Assembly (NCBI RefSeq): GCF_002154505.1
Contig: NZ_MUBM01000096.1
Coordinates: forward strand, 1-64,000
DNA: 64,000 nt
Reading direction: 5' to 3'
DNA from: Streptomyces carpinensis
Lineage (GTDB): Bacteria > Actinomycetota > Actinomycetes > Streptomycetales > Streptomycetaceae
This document shows, piece by piece, positions 56,282 through 64,000 of this stretch; within the stretch, counting starts at the first letter, position 1, and the number at the start of each line of letters is the position of its first letter. A model generated the notes under the pieces. The model was not told the DNA's origin and did not search any database. It worked only from the letters and a program-made list of their open reading frames with translations. A program made the translations under genes and the position numbers.

Positions 56282-57277
56282 ATGAACGCGCTTGCCCACC
56301 CGAAGGACCGCAGAGGCGGCCTTCTCAGACTGCTCGTCAGGAGTGCCTGGGCCGTCGCGCTGGTCGCCGTCGCGGCGATGATGACCTCCGGCACCGCCAG
56401 TGCCGCCACGGTCATCACCACGAACCAGACCGGCACAAACAACGGCTACTACTACTCGTTCTGGACCGACGGCGGCGGCTCGTCCTCGATGACGCTGGGG
56501 TCCGGCGGCAACTACAGCACCTCATGGAGCAACGTCGGCAACTTCGTCGCCGGCAAGGGCTGGAGCACCGGCGGCCGCAAGGCCGTCACCTACTCGGGCA
56601 GCTTCAACCCGTCCGGCAACGCGTACCTGTCCCTCTACGGGTGGACGACCAACCCGCTCGTCGAGTACTACGTCGTCGACAACTGGGGCACCTACCGGCC
56701 CACGGGGACGTACAAGGGCACGGTCACCAGTGACGGCGGCACGTACGACATCTACGAGACCACCCGCGTCAACGCCCCCTCCATCGAGGGCACCAAGACC
56801 TTCAACCAGTACTGGAGCGTCCGGCAGAGCAAGCGGACGGGCGGCACCATCACCACCGGCAACCACTTCGACGCCTGGGCCGGTCACGGCATGAACCTGG
56901 GCTCCTTCAACTACATGGTCCTCGCGACCGAGGGCTACCAGAGCAGCGGCAACTCCAACATCACGGTGGGCGACTCGGGCTCCGGCGGGGGCGGCTCCAC
57001 CGGCGGTGGCGGTGGCTGCACCGCGACCCTCTCGGCGGGCCAGCAGTGGAGCGACCGGTACAACCTGAACGTCTCGGTCAGCGGTTCCAGTAACTGGACG
57101 GTGACGATGAAGGTTCCGGCGCCGGAGAAGGTGATGTCGACCTGGAACGTGACCGCGAGCTATCCCGACGCGCAGACGCTGGTGGCGAAGCCCAACGGGA
57201 ACGGCAACAACTGGGGCGCGACCATCCAGAGCAACGGCAGCTGGACCTGGCCCACGGTCACCTGCACGGCGAGCTGA
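56282..57277 (+). CDS. xlnB: Secreted endo-1,4-beta-xylanase, GH11 with CBM2
   Basis: This 331-residue XlnB-type enzyme has a signal peptide ending SGTASA and a GH11 catalytic domain. Nucleophile Glu128 lies in [13 protein letters not shown] and acid/base Glu217 in [12 protein letters not shown] Gly/Ser linker leads to a C-terminal CBM2-type carbohydrate-binding module starting [14 protein letters not shown] and closed by a second cysteine (VTCTAS). It cuts xylan outside the cell. GAGGAGGG precedes the ATG. Upstream palindromes suggest xylan-dependent control and a hairpin terminator follows. Confidence 0.95.
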   Translation: MNALAHPKDRRGGLLRLLVRSAWAVALVAVAAMMTSGTASAATVITTNQTGTNNGYYYSFWTDGGGSSSMTLGSGGNYSTSWSNVGNFVAGKGWSTGGRKAVTYSGSFNPSGNAYLSLYGWTTNPLVEYYVVDNWGTYRPTGTYKGTVTSDGGTYDIYETTRVNAPSIEGTKTFNQYWSVRQSKRTGGTITTGNHFDAWAGHGMNLGSFNYMVLATEGYQSSGNSNITVGDSGSGGGGSTGGGGGCTATLSAGQQWSDRYNLNVSVSGSSNWTVTMKVPAPEKVMSTWNVTASYPDAQTLVAKPNGNGNNWGATIQSNGSWTWPTVTCTAS

Positions 57278-57308
57278 CACCCCGGGAGGCCTCACACCGA
57301 TCCGCACC

Positions 57309-57341
57309 CGTGGCGCGGCGGACCATGACCGCCGCGCCACG
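57309..57341 (+). terminator. Hairpin terminator after the xylanase gene
   Basis: A perfect 13-bp inverted repeat (CGTGGCGCGGCGG and complement, 7-base loop) begins 31 bases after the xylanase stop codon. Confidence 0.85.
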
Positions 57342-57485
57342 GCTGCCTCGTGTTCAGCCGCCCCGACGTCGACGTCGAGGGCCGTCGCCTCGTCGCGTAC
57401 CGTGTCGGTGTTGGGCCGAACAGGTGACATGGCGTAAGAATTGACTGATGCAGGCGTTCAGTGCGAGTCAGGTCAGGGGGAGCCG

Positions 57486-57875
57486 GTGAACGGCCACGAC
57501 GTCACCGATGAACAGTGGGAGGGACTCGCCCAGGTCGTGCCGTTGCGGGGCCGCGACGCCTGGCCCTCCGCCGTGAGCCACCGTGCGCTCCCGGAAGCGG
57601 CGACCGAGGCACGGCGCCGGTTCGTCGTGCTCAGGGTGAACGTGTTCGCGGACGCCCGTGATGTCGCCGAGACGCTGATGGCGGGTGTCCCGGTGCTCCT
57701 GGACCTCACCGGTGCCGAGACCGAGGTCGCCAAGCGGGTGCTGGACTTCAGCACCGGCGTCGTCTTCGGCCTGGGGAGCGGGATGCACCGGGTCGACCGG
57801 AACGTGTTCCTGCTCACGCCGCCCGGCACCGAGGTGAGCGGGTTGATGGAAGGGGCGGCGGTTCCCAGGGCGTGA
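57486..57875 (+). CDS. SepF-like cell division protein
   Basis: This 129-residue protein contains the SepF/DUF552 domain (VVLRVNVFADARDVAETLMAGVPVLLDLTGAETEVAKRVLDFSTGVVFGLGSGMHRVDRNVFLLTPPG). It lacks the N-terminal amphipathic membrane-targeting helix of canonical SepF, so it is probably one of the SepF-like paralogues of streptomycetes. The GTG at 57486 follows AGGGGGAG; an upstream ATG at 57441 is in frame but less well supported. Confidence 0.85.
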   Translation: MNGHDVTDEQWEGLAQVVPLRGRDAWPSAVSHRALPEAATEARRRFVVLRVNVFADARDVAETLMAGVPVLLDLTGAETEVAKRVLDFSTGVVFGLGSGMHRVDRNVFLLTPPGTEVSGLMEGAAVPRA

Positions 57876-58238
57876 GCCGGGACGGCGGGCGGCGGGCGGT
57901 GCGGTGCACCGGTGAGGAGAGCCGCGCGGTGGCCGTCCCCCGATCGTAGGAAGGCCGACCGGGCGGAACGGTTCGCCCGCGCGTCCGGGCCGTACCGTCC
58001 GGGCATGCCCGTGTTTTCGGCGTCCGCCGTGTCTCCGTCCGCGCCCACGTCCACGTACCCGGCTTCCGGCTCTCCGGTCTCGTCTTCGTCTCCGTCTTCC
58101 GGTCCTGCGTCCTCGGTCTCCACGTCCTCCCTCTCGGCGCCTTCAGCCTCTGCGTCCTCCTCTTCCACGCCCTCGCATACGTCTGTGTCGCATACGTCTG
58201 CGTCGGGTACGTCCCCGTCCCGGCCGGAGCGGCCGTGT
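57876..58238 (+). repeat. Pyrimidine-rich simple-sequence stretch before the ATPase gene
   Basis: Bases from about 58015 to 58230 consist of loosely repeated CGTCC/TCTCCG/TCGTCT words. They keep the ATPase frame open back to an ATG at 58005, where they would encode about 75 residues that are mostly Ser, Pro, Thr and Ala. Wobble positions here use T much more than in the neighbouring genes, so the stretch may be non-coding or a recently expanded N-terminal tail. Confidence 0.5.
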
Positions 58239-59336
58239 GTGACCGAGCTGCGGCTGTCCGCCTTCGCCGGGCACCGTGGCGCCCGCTTCCCGCTCGGGCC
58301 GCTCACCCTCTTCGCCGGGCCCAGCGGCTGCGGCAAGACCAGTGCGCTCAGGGCGTACGAGGCGCTCGCTCGGCTCGGTGGCGGTGCCGCGCTCGACGAG
58401 GTCTTCCCGGATCCCGGCGCCTGCGTTCCCGAACGCGCGCGGCCGGACGCCCAGCACCGGCGCGGATTCCGGATCGGCTGTACGGCGGACGGTCCCCAAG
58501 GGCCGGTGCGACTGGACCTGGCCGTGCAGGCCGAGCCCGGACTGCGCATCGTGGGGGAGCGGTTGACGGCCGGTGGGCGCGTCCTGATGGAGACCGCGCT
58601 GCGCGATCCGAGGCGCCCGGCGGTCCAGGCCACCTGGCACACGGCCGGCTCGGCGGTCGTGACCAGGGCACCGCTGCCCGACGACCGGCTCGGCACCGCG
58701 CTGTTGCCGTTGCGGGTGGCCGGGAAGACCGACGGGCAGCGGCAGGTGCTCGCCGCCGCCGAGCAGATGGTGGTCGCCCTGCGGTCGGTGTTCGCGTGCG
58801 AGCCGCAGCCCGGACGGATGCGCGGGCCCGCCACCGTCGGTGCGGGACGTCTGATGCGTGGGTGCGACAACCTGGCCGCCGTCCTGTGGCGCACCCGCAC
58901 CGAGTGCGGGCGGCGGCACGGGCTGCTGGTGGAGGCGGCGCGCGCCGGATGCGCGGGCCCGGTGGCCGATGTGCTCGCCGAGGCGGTGGGCGACGGGCGG
59001 GTGCGGGCGGTGCTGGACCGTGGGGACGGGGTGCGCACCGGGTTCGAGCGGCTGGGCGACGGCGAACTGCGGTACACGGCGCTGGCGTTGGTGCTGCTGA
59101 CCGGGCCGGGCGTGCTGGACGTCGACCCGGTGGGCGAGGTGCCGGCGGCCCTGCAGACGCTGACGGTGCTCTGCGACGACTTCGGGCTGGGGCTGGATCC
59201 CGGGCAGCGTGACGAACTGCTGCGGCTGGCGGCGCGGATGTGCGCACGGGGGCACATCCGCCTCGCCGGTGCGGTGAGCGACGGGACGTGGGCGGGTGGG
59301 GTCGGGGAGGCGCGAGTGGTAGATCTGGTGCGGTGA
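58239..59336 (+). CDS. ATP-binding protein (AAA/RecF-like ATPase)
   Basis: This protein of about 365 residues starts VTELRLSAFAGHRGARFPLGPLTLFAGPSGCGKTSALRAYEAL, the N-terminal pattern of RecF/SMC-like ATPases with Walker A GPSGCGKT. Toward the end, LTVLCDDFGLGLD and a switch-like ARMCARGHIRLAGAVSD follow. The GTG at 58239 gives the normal start for this fold; an ATG at 58005 would add a Ser/Pro-rich tail. Its stop overlaps the start of the MazG-type gene (GTGA), so the two are coupled. Function is unknown. Confidence 0.75.
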   Translation: MTELRLSAFAGHRGARFPLGPLTLFAGPSGCGKTSALRAYEALARLGGGAALDEVFPDPGACVPERARPDAQHRRGFRIGCTADGPQGPVRLDLAVQAEPGLRIVGERLTAGGRVLMETALRDPRRPAVQATWHTAGSAVVTRAPLPDDRLGTALLPLRVAGKTDGQRQVLAAAEQMVVALRSVFACEPQPGRMRGPATVGAGRLMRGCDNLAAVLWRTRTECGRRHGLLVEAARAGCAGPVADVLAEAVGDGRVRAVLDRGDGVRTGFERLGDGELRYTALALVLLTGPGVLDVDPVGEVPAALQTLTVLCDDFGLGLDPGQRDELLRLAARMCARGHIRLAGAVSDGTWAGGVGEARVVDLVR

Positions 59337-59788
59337 CCGATCACCATGAGGAACGCGAGGAGTCCCGGGGCCCCGGGGACGTGGACCTGGCCGGACTGCA
59401 ACGCCGGCTCGCGGAGTTCGCCGCCGCGCGCGACTGGCAGCCCTACCACACCCCGAAGAACCTGGTCGCCGCGCTCAGCGTGGAGGCGTCCGAACTGGTC
59501 GAGATCTTCCAGTGGTTGACTCCGGAGGAGTCGATGCGGGTCATGTCCGACCCGGAGACCGCCCACCGTGTGCGGGACGAGGTGGCGGACGTCCTCGCGT
59601 ATCTGCTGCAACTGTGCGAGGTGCTCGGCGTCGATCCCCTGACGGCCCTGGCGGCGAAGATCGACCGCAACGAGAGCAGGTTCCCGGCGCCGCAGAGAGC
59701 GGCCCCGGCGGACACCTCCGGCACCGCGGGGTCCCCGGAGGCCCCGGAGCCTCCGGGGCCCGGGCGGTCACCGGGGGATCCGAGGTAG
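59333..59788 (+). CDS. MazG-type nucleotide pyrophosphohydrolase
   Basis: This 151-residue all-alpha pyrophosphohydrolase has [19 protein letters not shown] (the ExxE pair) and [16 protein letters not shown] (the ExxD pair), which bind magnesium. Such enzymes hydrolyse non-canonical or excess nucleoside triphosphates. The C-terminal 35 residues are Pro/Gly-rich. It starts at GTG 59333, overlapping the stop of the ATPase gene. Confidence 0.87.
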   Translation: MTDHHEEREESRGPGDVDLAGLQRRLAEFAAARDWQPYHTPKNLVAALSVEASELVEIFQWLTPEESMRVMSDPETAHRVRDEVADVLAYLLQLCEVLGVDPLTALAAKIDRNESRFPAPQRAAPADTSGTAGSPEAPEPPGPGRSPGDPR

Positions 59789-59967
59789 CGGCGGGCTCGG
59801 AAGGCGCTGGGGCGGGGCGCCGGGCCCGGGTCGGCCGGGCGGGTGGCCCGAGCCCGCGGCTCGGCCGGTGCTGTGACCGTATGGGTTCGCCGAATCGTGG
59901 CAGACGGTGCAGGGTCCGCGAAATTGCGTTTCGAGTGTTGCCCTGGTGCCTCTACTGTGGCGCGGTG

Positions 59968-60498
59968 ATGGCTCAGGTGATCGTTGTCAACGGCGGTTCG
60001 AGCTCGGGTAAGTCCGGGATCATTCGGTGCCTGCAGGCGGTCCTGCCGGATGCGTGGCTGGCCCTCGGGACGGACACGCTGGTTGAGGCGATGCCGGCGT
60101 CCATGCAGGTGTCGGACGGTGGGATCGAGTTCGCTCCGGACGGAGAGGTGATCGTCGGTCCGCAGTTCCGAACGCTGGAAGCGGCCTGGATCGCAGGGAT
60201 CGCCGCGATGGCCCGTGCGGGTGCCCGGGTCATCGTCGATGAGGTCTTCCTCGGCGGAGCGTACTCACAGCAGCGATGGCAGAAGGCCTTGGGCGAACTG
60301 CGGGTGCTGTGGGTCGGCGTCAGATGTGACGCTGCGGTGGCCGCGGGCCGTGAGGTCGCACGAGGCGACCGGACCGTCGGTATGGCTGCCTCGCAGGCGG
60401 AATCGGTCCACCAGGGCGTGGCCTATGACCTGGAGGTGGACACCACGCATGTGGAGGCGATGGAGTGCGCGCGGACCATCGCCGCGCATGTCGAGTGA
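59968..60498 (+). CDS. Chloramphenicol phosphotransferase-like kinase
   Basis: This 176-residue P-loop kinase has [19 protein letters not shown] (Walker A) and [10 protein letters not shown], with [19 protein letters not shown] at the end, the pattern of chloramphenicol 3-O-phosphotransferases. True CPT inactivates chloramphenicol in its producer; homologues without chloramphenicol genes, as here, may phosphorylate other small molecules. There is no ribosome site. A TACTGT hexamer at 59953-59958 lies 7-10 bases before GTG 59965/ATG 59968, so translation may be leaderless. Confidence 0.8.
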   Translation: MAQVIVVNGGSSSGKSGIIRCLQAVLPDAWLALGTDTLVEAMPASMQVSDGGIEFAPDGEVIVGPQFRTLEAAWIAGIAAMARAGARVIVDEVFLGGAYSQQRWQKALGELRVLWVGVRCDAAVAAGREVARGDRTVGMAASQAESVHQGVAYDLEVDTTHVEAMECARTIAAHVE

Positions 60499-60826
60499 CC
60501 GACAGCCCGGCCATCTGCCGCTGTGACCGAAGCGCCGGGACGAGTCGGGCCGCGGTTGCCCTGGCCCGTCCGCCCCAGCGGCTGCCCCTCCTCGCTGCGG
60601 ATGAGGGCGCGTTCCTGCACCCCCGCCGACCCGAACCCCCACCGAGGGAATTGACTCCTCCGCTATCACTCTCCGCAGTTGTTCTCTCGGTCGAAATCGA
60701 TTCGTTGTCCAGAGATTTCCGTCTTCCTCTGGCTTTTCGCCTCATCCGGATTCACTCTGGGTAGTGGACAAGGGAGTTCGGGCCGACGTGTGGAAGCGAG
60801 CACGTGGGGAGAGACGGGGGCAGCGC
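60499..60826. other. Intergenic region before the DUF6099-like gene
   Basis: This 328-base stretch has no gene I can support. A weak hairpin CCAGAG-N12-CTCTGG lies around 60710-60733, followed by a T-rich run. GGATTCACTCTGGGTAGTG just before 60770 is likely promoter DNA for the following gene, without a clear consensus. Confidence 0.35.
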
Positions 60827-61300
60827 ATGGATGCGGTGCGGCTCATCCTGGCGAGCAGGCGTGCCCTGGCGGGGAGCGGCGAGGCCCCCGTCGTCCTGAC
60901 CGAGGTGTGGCAGGCGCAGGCCCTTGCACAGGCGATAGGCAGCCGCCTCGCGGTCTCGGGACCGCCCGAGCTGCGGGGCGAGGCACTGGGACTGACCGAG
61001 CTGGCGGGCCGGGGTTGTGGTGTGCTGGACGCGCCCGATCTCGACCCCGGGGACCTGCGGGCGGCCCAGCTCACCGAACTCACCGACGCCCACGAGGCGT
61101 TGGTGTGCCTGGGCGGCCTGCTCGGCGAGGTCGGGATCGCCCTGGTCGGCGTGGCCAGCTCGGCCGCCGACGAGCGCACCTACTGGCAGTGCATGGAGGC
61201 GATCGACGCGGCCGACGAGTCCAGAGACCGGATCGGCGAGATGCTGCGGAAGCTGGCGGCCCGGGAGGCGGCGGCGCTGCCGGAGCGGGAAGCGGGCTGA
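60827..61300 (+). CDS. Small conserved actinobacterial protein (DUF6099-like)
   Basis: This 157-residue, helix-rich protein begins MDAVRLILASRRALAGSGEAPVVLTEVWQAQALAQAIG. It has no signal peptide, membrane segment or catalytic motif I recognise. The pattern matches my memory of the Streptomyces DUF6099 family, but that name needs a search. The ATG at 60827 follows GGGGG; an upstream in-frame start at 60764 is less likely. Confidence 0.65.
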   Translation: MDAVRLILASRRALAGSGEAPVVLTEVWQAQALAQAIGSRLAVSGPPELRGEALGLTELAGRGCGVLDAPDLDPGDLRAAQLTELTDAHEALVCLGGLLGEVGIALVGVASSAADERTYWQCMEAIDAADESRDRIGEMLRKLAAREAAALPEREAG

Positions 61301-61372
61301 CGGGAGTCCGCTCGACCCGGGACGACCGGTGCCGGTGGGGCAGGCGTGACCGTCGGCGTGCAGGATGGAAGC

Positions 61373-62296
61373 ATGGATCTTCGCATCTTCACCGAGCCCC
61401 AGCAGGGGGCCTCGTACGACACGCTGCTCGCCGTGGCCAAGGCCACCGAGGACCTCGGGTTCGACGCCTTCTTCCGGTCGGACCACTACCTGCGCATGGG
61501 CGACGTGGACGGACTGCCCGGCCCCACCGACGCCTGGATCACCCTGGCCGGACTCGCCCGCGAGACCAGGCGCATCCGGCTCGGCACGCTGATGACCGCC
61601 GCCACCTTCCGGCTGCCCGGTGTCCTCGCCATCCAGGTCGCTCAGGTCGACCAGATGTCCGGTGGCCGGGTCGAGCTGGGCCTGGGCGCGGGCTGGTTCG
61701 ACGAGGAGCACACGGCGTACGGCATTCCGTTCCCGAAGGACAAGTTCGCCCGCCTGGAGGAGCAGCTGGCGATCGTCACCGGCCTGTGGGCGACGGAGGT
61801 CGGCAAGACCTTCGACTTCCGCGGGAAGTACTACGAGCTCACCGACTCGCCCGCGCTGCCCAAGCCCGCGCAGGCGAGGATCCCGGTGCTCATCGGCGGG
61901 CACGGCGCGACCCGCACCCCGCGGCTCGCCGCCCAGTACGCCGACGAGTTCAACATCCCGTTCGCCTCCATCGAGGACAGCGAGCAGCAGTTCGGCCGGG
62001 TGCGGGCCGCCGCCCAGGCGGCCGGCCGCCGCGCCGACGACCTCACCTACTCCAACGCGCTCGTCGTCTGCGTCGGCCGGGACGACCAGGAGGTCGCCCG
62101 CCGGGCCGCCGCCATCGGCCGCGAGGTGGACGAGCTGAAGGCCAACGGACTGGCCGGTTCCCCGGCCGAGGTCGTCGACAAGATCGGCCGCTACGCCGAG
62201 ATCGGCTCCCGGCGGATCTACCTCCAGATCCTCGACCTCTCCGACCTGGACCACCTGGAGCTGATCTCCTCTCAGGTGCAGTCGCAGTTGTCGTAG
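61373..62296 (+). CDS. LLM-class F420-dependent oxidoreductase
   Basis: This 307-residue TIM-barrel protein is of the luciferase-like family: DLRIFTEPQQGASYDTLLAVAKATEDLGFDAFFRSDHYLRMG, then RIRLGTLMTAATFRLPGVLAIQVAQVDQMSGGRVELGLGAGWFDEEH, and IPVLIGGHGATRTPRLAAQYADEFN. Such Streptomyces proteins usually bind coenzyme F420 and reduce or oxidise unknown substrates. The ATG at 61373 follows AGGATGGAAG. A very strong terminator follows. Confidence 0.9.
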   Translation: MDLRIFTEPQQGASYDTLLAVAKATEDLGFDAFFRSDHYLRMGDVDGLPGPTDAWITLAGLARETRRIRLGTLMTAATFRLPGVLAIQVAQVDQMSGGRVELGLGAGWFDEEHTAYGIPFPKDKFARLEEQLAIVTGLWATEVGKTFDFRGKYYELTDSPALPKPAQARIPVLIGGHGATRTPRLAAQYADEFNIPFASIEDSEQQFGRVRAAAQAAGRRADDLTYSNALVVCVGRDDQEVARRAAAIGREVDELKANGLAGSPAEVVDKIGRYAEIGSRRIYLQILDLSDLDHLELISSQVQSQLS

Positions 62297-62322
62297 GACG
62301 GCGACGCTCGTACGACGCCGGG

Positions 62323-62366
62323 ATGCCTCCCGGCCCCGGACGACGGTGTCCGGGGCCGGGAGGCAT
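62323..62366 (+). terminator. Strong hairpin terminator after the LLM gene
   Basis: A perfect 19-bp inverted repeat (ATGCCTCCCGGCCCCGGAC and complement) with a 6-base loop is followed by TTTCC. Confidence 0.9.
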
Positions 62367-62465
62367 TTCCGCCACGGTGGCGGCGCCCGGCCCTGTGACA
62401 GGTCTGTGACCGGAAGTATGGCTTCCGCCACAGTCGGAGAGCCGGCGTCCTGATGAGGTGACCGA

Positions 62466-63392
62466 ATGCGCAGATCCGCCGCCCTCGTCCTCCCGGTCCT
62501 CTCCACGGTCCTGCTCCTCTCGGGGTGCGGATCGGAACACGCCGGCACCCCGAACGCCCGTTCCGGCGCGGCCACTTCGCCGCATCGCACCCGGGTCGAC
62601 GCTCCGGGAACCGACGGCGTCCGGATCACCGCGGTGACCATCCCGTCCCCGTCGCCCTCGCCGACGCGCAGCCACTCGGTCCACGCCGACCGCCTGCCCA
62701 CCGACTCGGGCGTCTTTGCCGAGTACGAGGTGACCAACGACGGCACGCAGGCGCTGACGTACACCGTCCTCTTCGACTTCACCACCGGCGCCGGCGAGGT
62801 CATGAGCAACAAGTGGGAGACGGTGCGCGACGTCGGCCCCGGCAGGACGGTGCGCGGGACGGTCCGTCTGGGGGTGCCGGCGCCCGGGGCGTCCCCGGTG
62901 ACACAGGTCGAGGTCGCCCAGGTCACCAAGGTCCCCGCGGACGAGGCGCCGCCCGCGGCGGGTACCTGCCCGCCCTCCGGGGTCCGTGTCACGGCCGACC
63001 GGGGCGACGCCGCCATGGGGCTGCGCGTGGTGGGTCTGCACCTGGAGAACTGCGGAACGCGCGACTACACCGTGAGCGGCTACCCGCAGCTGGAGCTGCT
63101 GGACCAGGACCGCGAGCCGGTCGAGGGCGTCAGGATCCTCCGGGGCAGCGGTGCCATCACCACTCTGACCGAATGGGACAAGCCGCCCCGGCCCGTCGTC
63201 CTGAAGCCCGGCGAGACGGCGGTCTCCGGCCTGGTGTGGCGCAACACCACGGAATCCGGCACACCCGTCGACGTGCCGTACGTCCGGGTCCGCGCGAAGG
63301 CCGGCGCCGACCCGGTGACGGTGACGCCCCACCTCGACCTCGGAACCACCGGGAAGCTCGGCGTCAGGCCGTGGCAGCGGGAGCAGCGGTAG
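62466..63392 (+). CDS. Lipoprotein with DUF4232-type domain
   Basis: This 308-residue secreted lipoprotein has a lipobox LLLSGC (Cys22) after a short hydrophobic signal, so it is anchored to the outer face of the membrane. A Ser/Pro/Arg-rich linker follows (PSPSPSPTRSHS), then a beta domain. The C-terminal half (GLRVVGLHLENCGTRDYTVSGYPQLELLD ... LKPGETAVSGLVWRNT) matches the DUF4232 pattern common in Streptomyces. Function is unknown. Confidence 0.82.
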   Translation: MRRSAALVLPVLSTVLLLSGCGSEHAGTPNARSGAATSPHRTRVDAPGTDGVRITAVTIPSPSPSPTRSHSVHADRLPTDSGVFAEYEVTNDGTQALTYTVLFDFTTGAGEVMSNKWETVRDVGPGRTVRGTVRLGVPAPGASPVTQVEVAQVTKVPADEAPPAAGTCPPSGVRVTADRGDAAMGLRVVGLHLENCGTRDYTVSGYPQLELLDQDREPVEGVRILRGSGAITTLTEWDKPPRPVVLKPGETAVSGLVWRNTTESGTPVDVPYVRVRAKAGADPVTVTPHLDLGTTGKLGVRPWQREQR

Positions 63393-63499
63393 CGCGGAAA
63401 ATCCCCGGTGCCCACGCGCCGATCTCTGTACGTTGGAGAGGCGCACAAGCGCACGACCAGCGCTTTCGCTTCTTCCGAAACCCTTCGAGGCAGCCCACC

Positions 63500-64000
63500 G
63501 TGTTCCTGACGATCACCACCACCGGTACCCCAGAACGCCCCGCCACCGACCTGGGCTTCCTGCTCCACAAGCACCCCGGCAGGGCGCAGGGGTTCTCCAC
63601 CTCCTACGGCACGGCGCACGTCCTCTACCCCGAGGCGGACGACCGGCGCTGCACGGCGGCGCTGCTGCTGGAGGTCGACCCGGTGGCCCTGGTCCGGCGG
63701 GGCAAGGGCAAGGGCCGGGGCGGCGCACCCGACGCGGCGCTCGCCCAGTACGTCAACGACCGCCCGTACGCGGCCTCCTCGCTGCTCGCGGTGGCCCTGA
63801 GCAGTGTCTTCTCCAGCGCGATGCGGGGCGTGTGCGACGCCAGGCCGCAGCGCGCCCGGCAGCCGATGCCGCTGCGTATCGAGGTGCCCGCGCTACCGGC
63901 CCGCGGAGGCCCCGATCTCGTACGGCGTCTCTTCGAGCCGCTCGGCTGGACGGTGACCGCCCAGCCCGTGGCGCTGGACACCGAGTTCCCGGAGTGGGGC
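63500..64000 (+). CDS. hen1: 3'-terminal RNA ribose 2'-O-methyltransferase Hen1 (3' end outside window)
   Basis: The first 167 codons are present and the frame is open to the edge. The sequence FLTITTTGTPERPATDLGFLLHKHPGRAQGFSTSYGTAHVLYPEADDRRCTAALLLEVDP is the N-terminal ligase-activating domain of bacterial Hen1. This protein methylates the 3' end of cleaved RNA and works with Pnkp in RNA repair. The methyltransferase domain and the pnkp gene would lie to the right. It starts at GTG 63500. Confidence 0.87.
   Translation, partial: MFLTITTTGTPERPATDLGFLLHKHPGRAQGFSTSYGTAHVLYPEADDRRCTAALLLEVDPVALVRRGKGKGRGGAPDAALAQYVNDRPYAASSLLAVALSSVFSSAMRGVCDARPQRARQPMPLRIEVPALPARGGPDLVRRLFEPLGWTVTAQPVALDTEFPEWG

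Noticed and set aside
59968..60498. True chloramphenicol resistance gene
   Set aside because: The kinase family fits, but there are no chloramphenicol biosynthesis genes and the substrate cannot be read from sequence, so only a CPT-like call is given.

Overview
The window is high-GC actinobacterial DNA and almost certainly Streptomyces. It carries a SARP regulator with an AfsA-type butyrolactone synthase, a large LuxR (LAL) regulator, two Sfp-type phosphopantetheinyl transferases, an XlnB-type xylanase, an HbpS-like haem-binding protein, a SepF-like protein, a mycothiol-dependent maleylpyruvate isomerase and the bacterial RNA-repair protein Hen1 (cut by the right edge). All assignments come from reading motifs in the translations; no database search was possible.

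Region A (1-22.4 kb) is a biosynthetic gene cluster whose left side runs off the window. It combines two logics. One part looks like an amino-acid loading cassette: a KamA-family radical SAM aminomutase, a PLP aminotransferase, a free carrier protein, a stand-alone adenylation enzyme and a discrete acyltransferase. The other part looks like an acyl-tetronate line: fatty acyl-AMP ligase, acyl-CoA-dehydrogenase-like oxidase, carrier protein, a single KS-AT-ACP polyketide synthase, then KAS III, FkbH-like glyceryl-ACP synthase and a second carrier protein, the order known from tetronate clusters. A secreted PQQ-type beta-propeller dehydrogenase, an MFS exporter, a PPTase, a LuxR-type regulator and a 62-residue secreted peptide complete it.

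Region B (21.7-23.6 kb) holds a second PPTase divergent from a metallophosphoesterase. Region C (23.6-38.6 kb) is regulatory: a LAL regulator behind four 12-bp tandem repeats, then a reverse-strand operon AfsA - SARP - LuxR/NB-ARC - ANL-like protein, convergent with a prenyl-synthase-like protein. The last two have lost key catalytic residues and look like pseudoenzymes. A GPH-type transporter and an orphan HypE-like protein follow.

Region D (39-54.2 kb) is catabolic. An MFS transporter and an IclR regulator lie divergent from a complete 3-hydroxybenzoate to gentisate to fumarylpyruvate pathway (ring hydroxylase, gentisate dioxygenase, mycothiol-dependent isomerase, hydrolase). Remnants of a thiolase and a LysR regulator flank a TetR gene. 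Next comes a six-gene operon of unknown substrate: two phosphotriesterase-family proteins (one without any metal ligand), an FAD monooxygenase, an esterase, an MBL-fold hydrolase and a CocE-type hydrolase with a damaged triad.

Region E (54.3-64 kb) is ordinary Streptomyces chromosome: ankyrin protein, HbpS-like protein, GH11 xylanase, SepF-like protein, ATPase, MazG-type pyrophosphohydrolase, phosphotransferase-like kinase, a small DUF protein, an LLM oxidoreductase, a DUF4232-type lipoprotein and the start of hen1.
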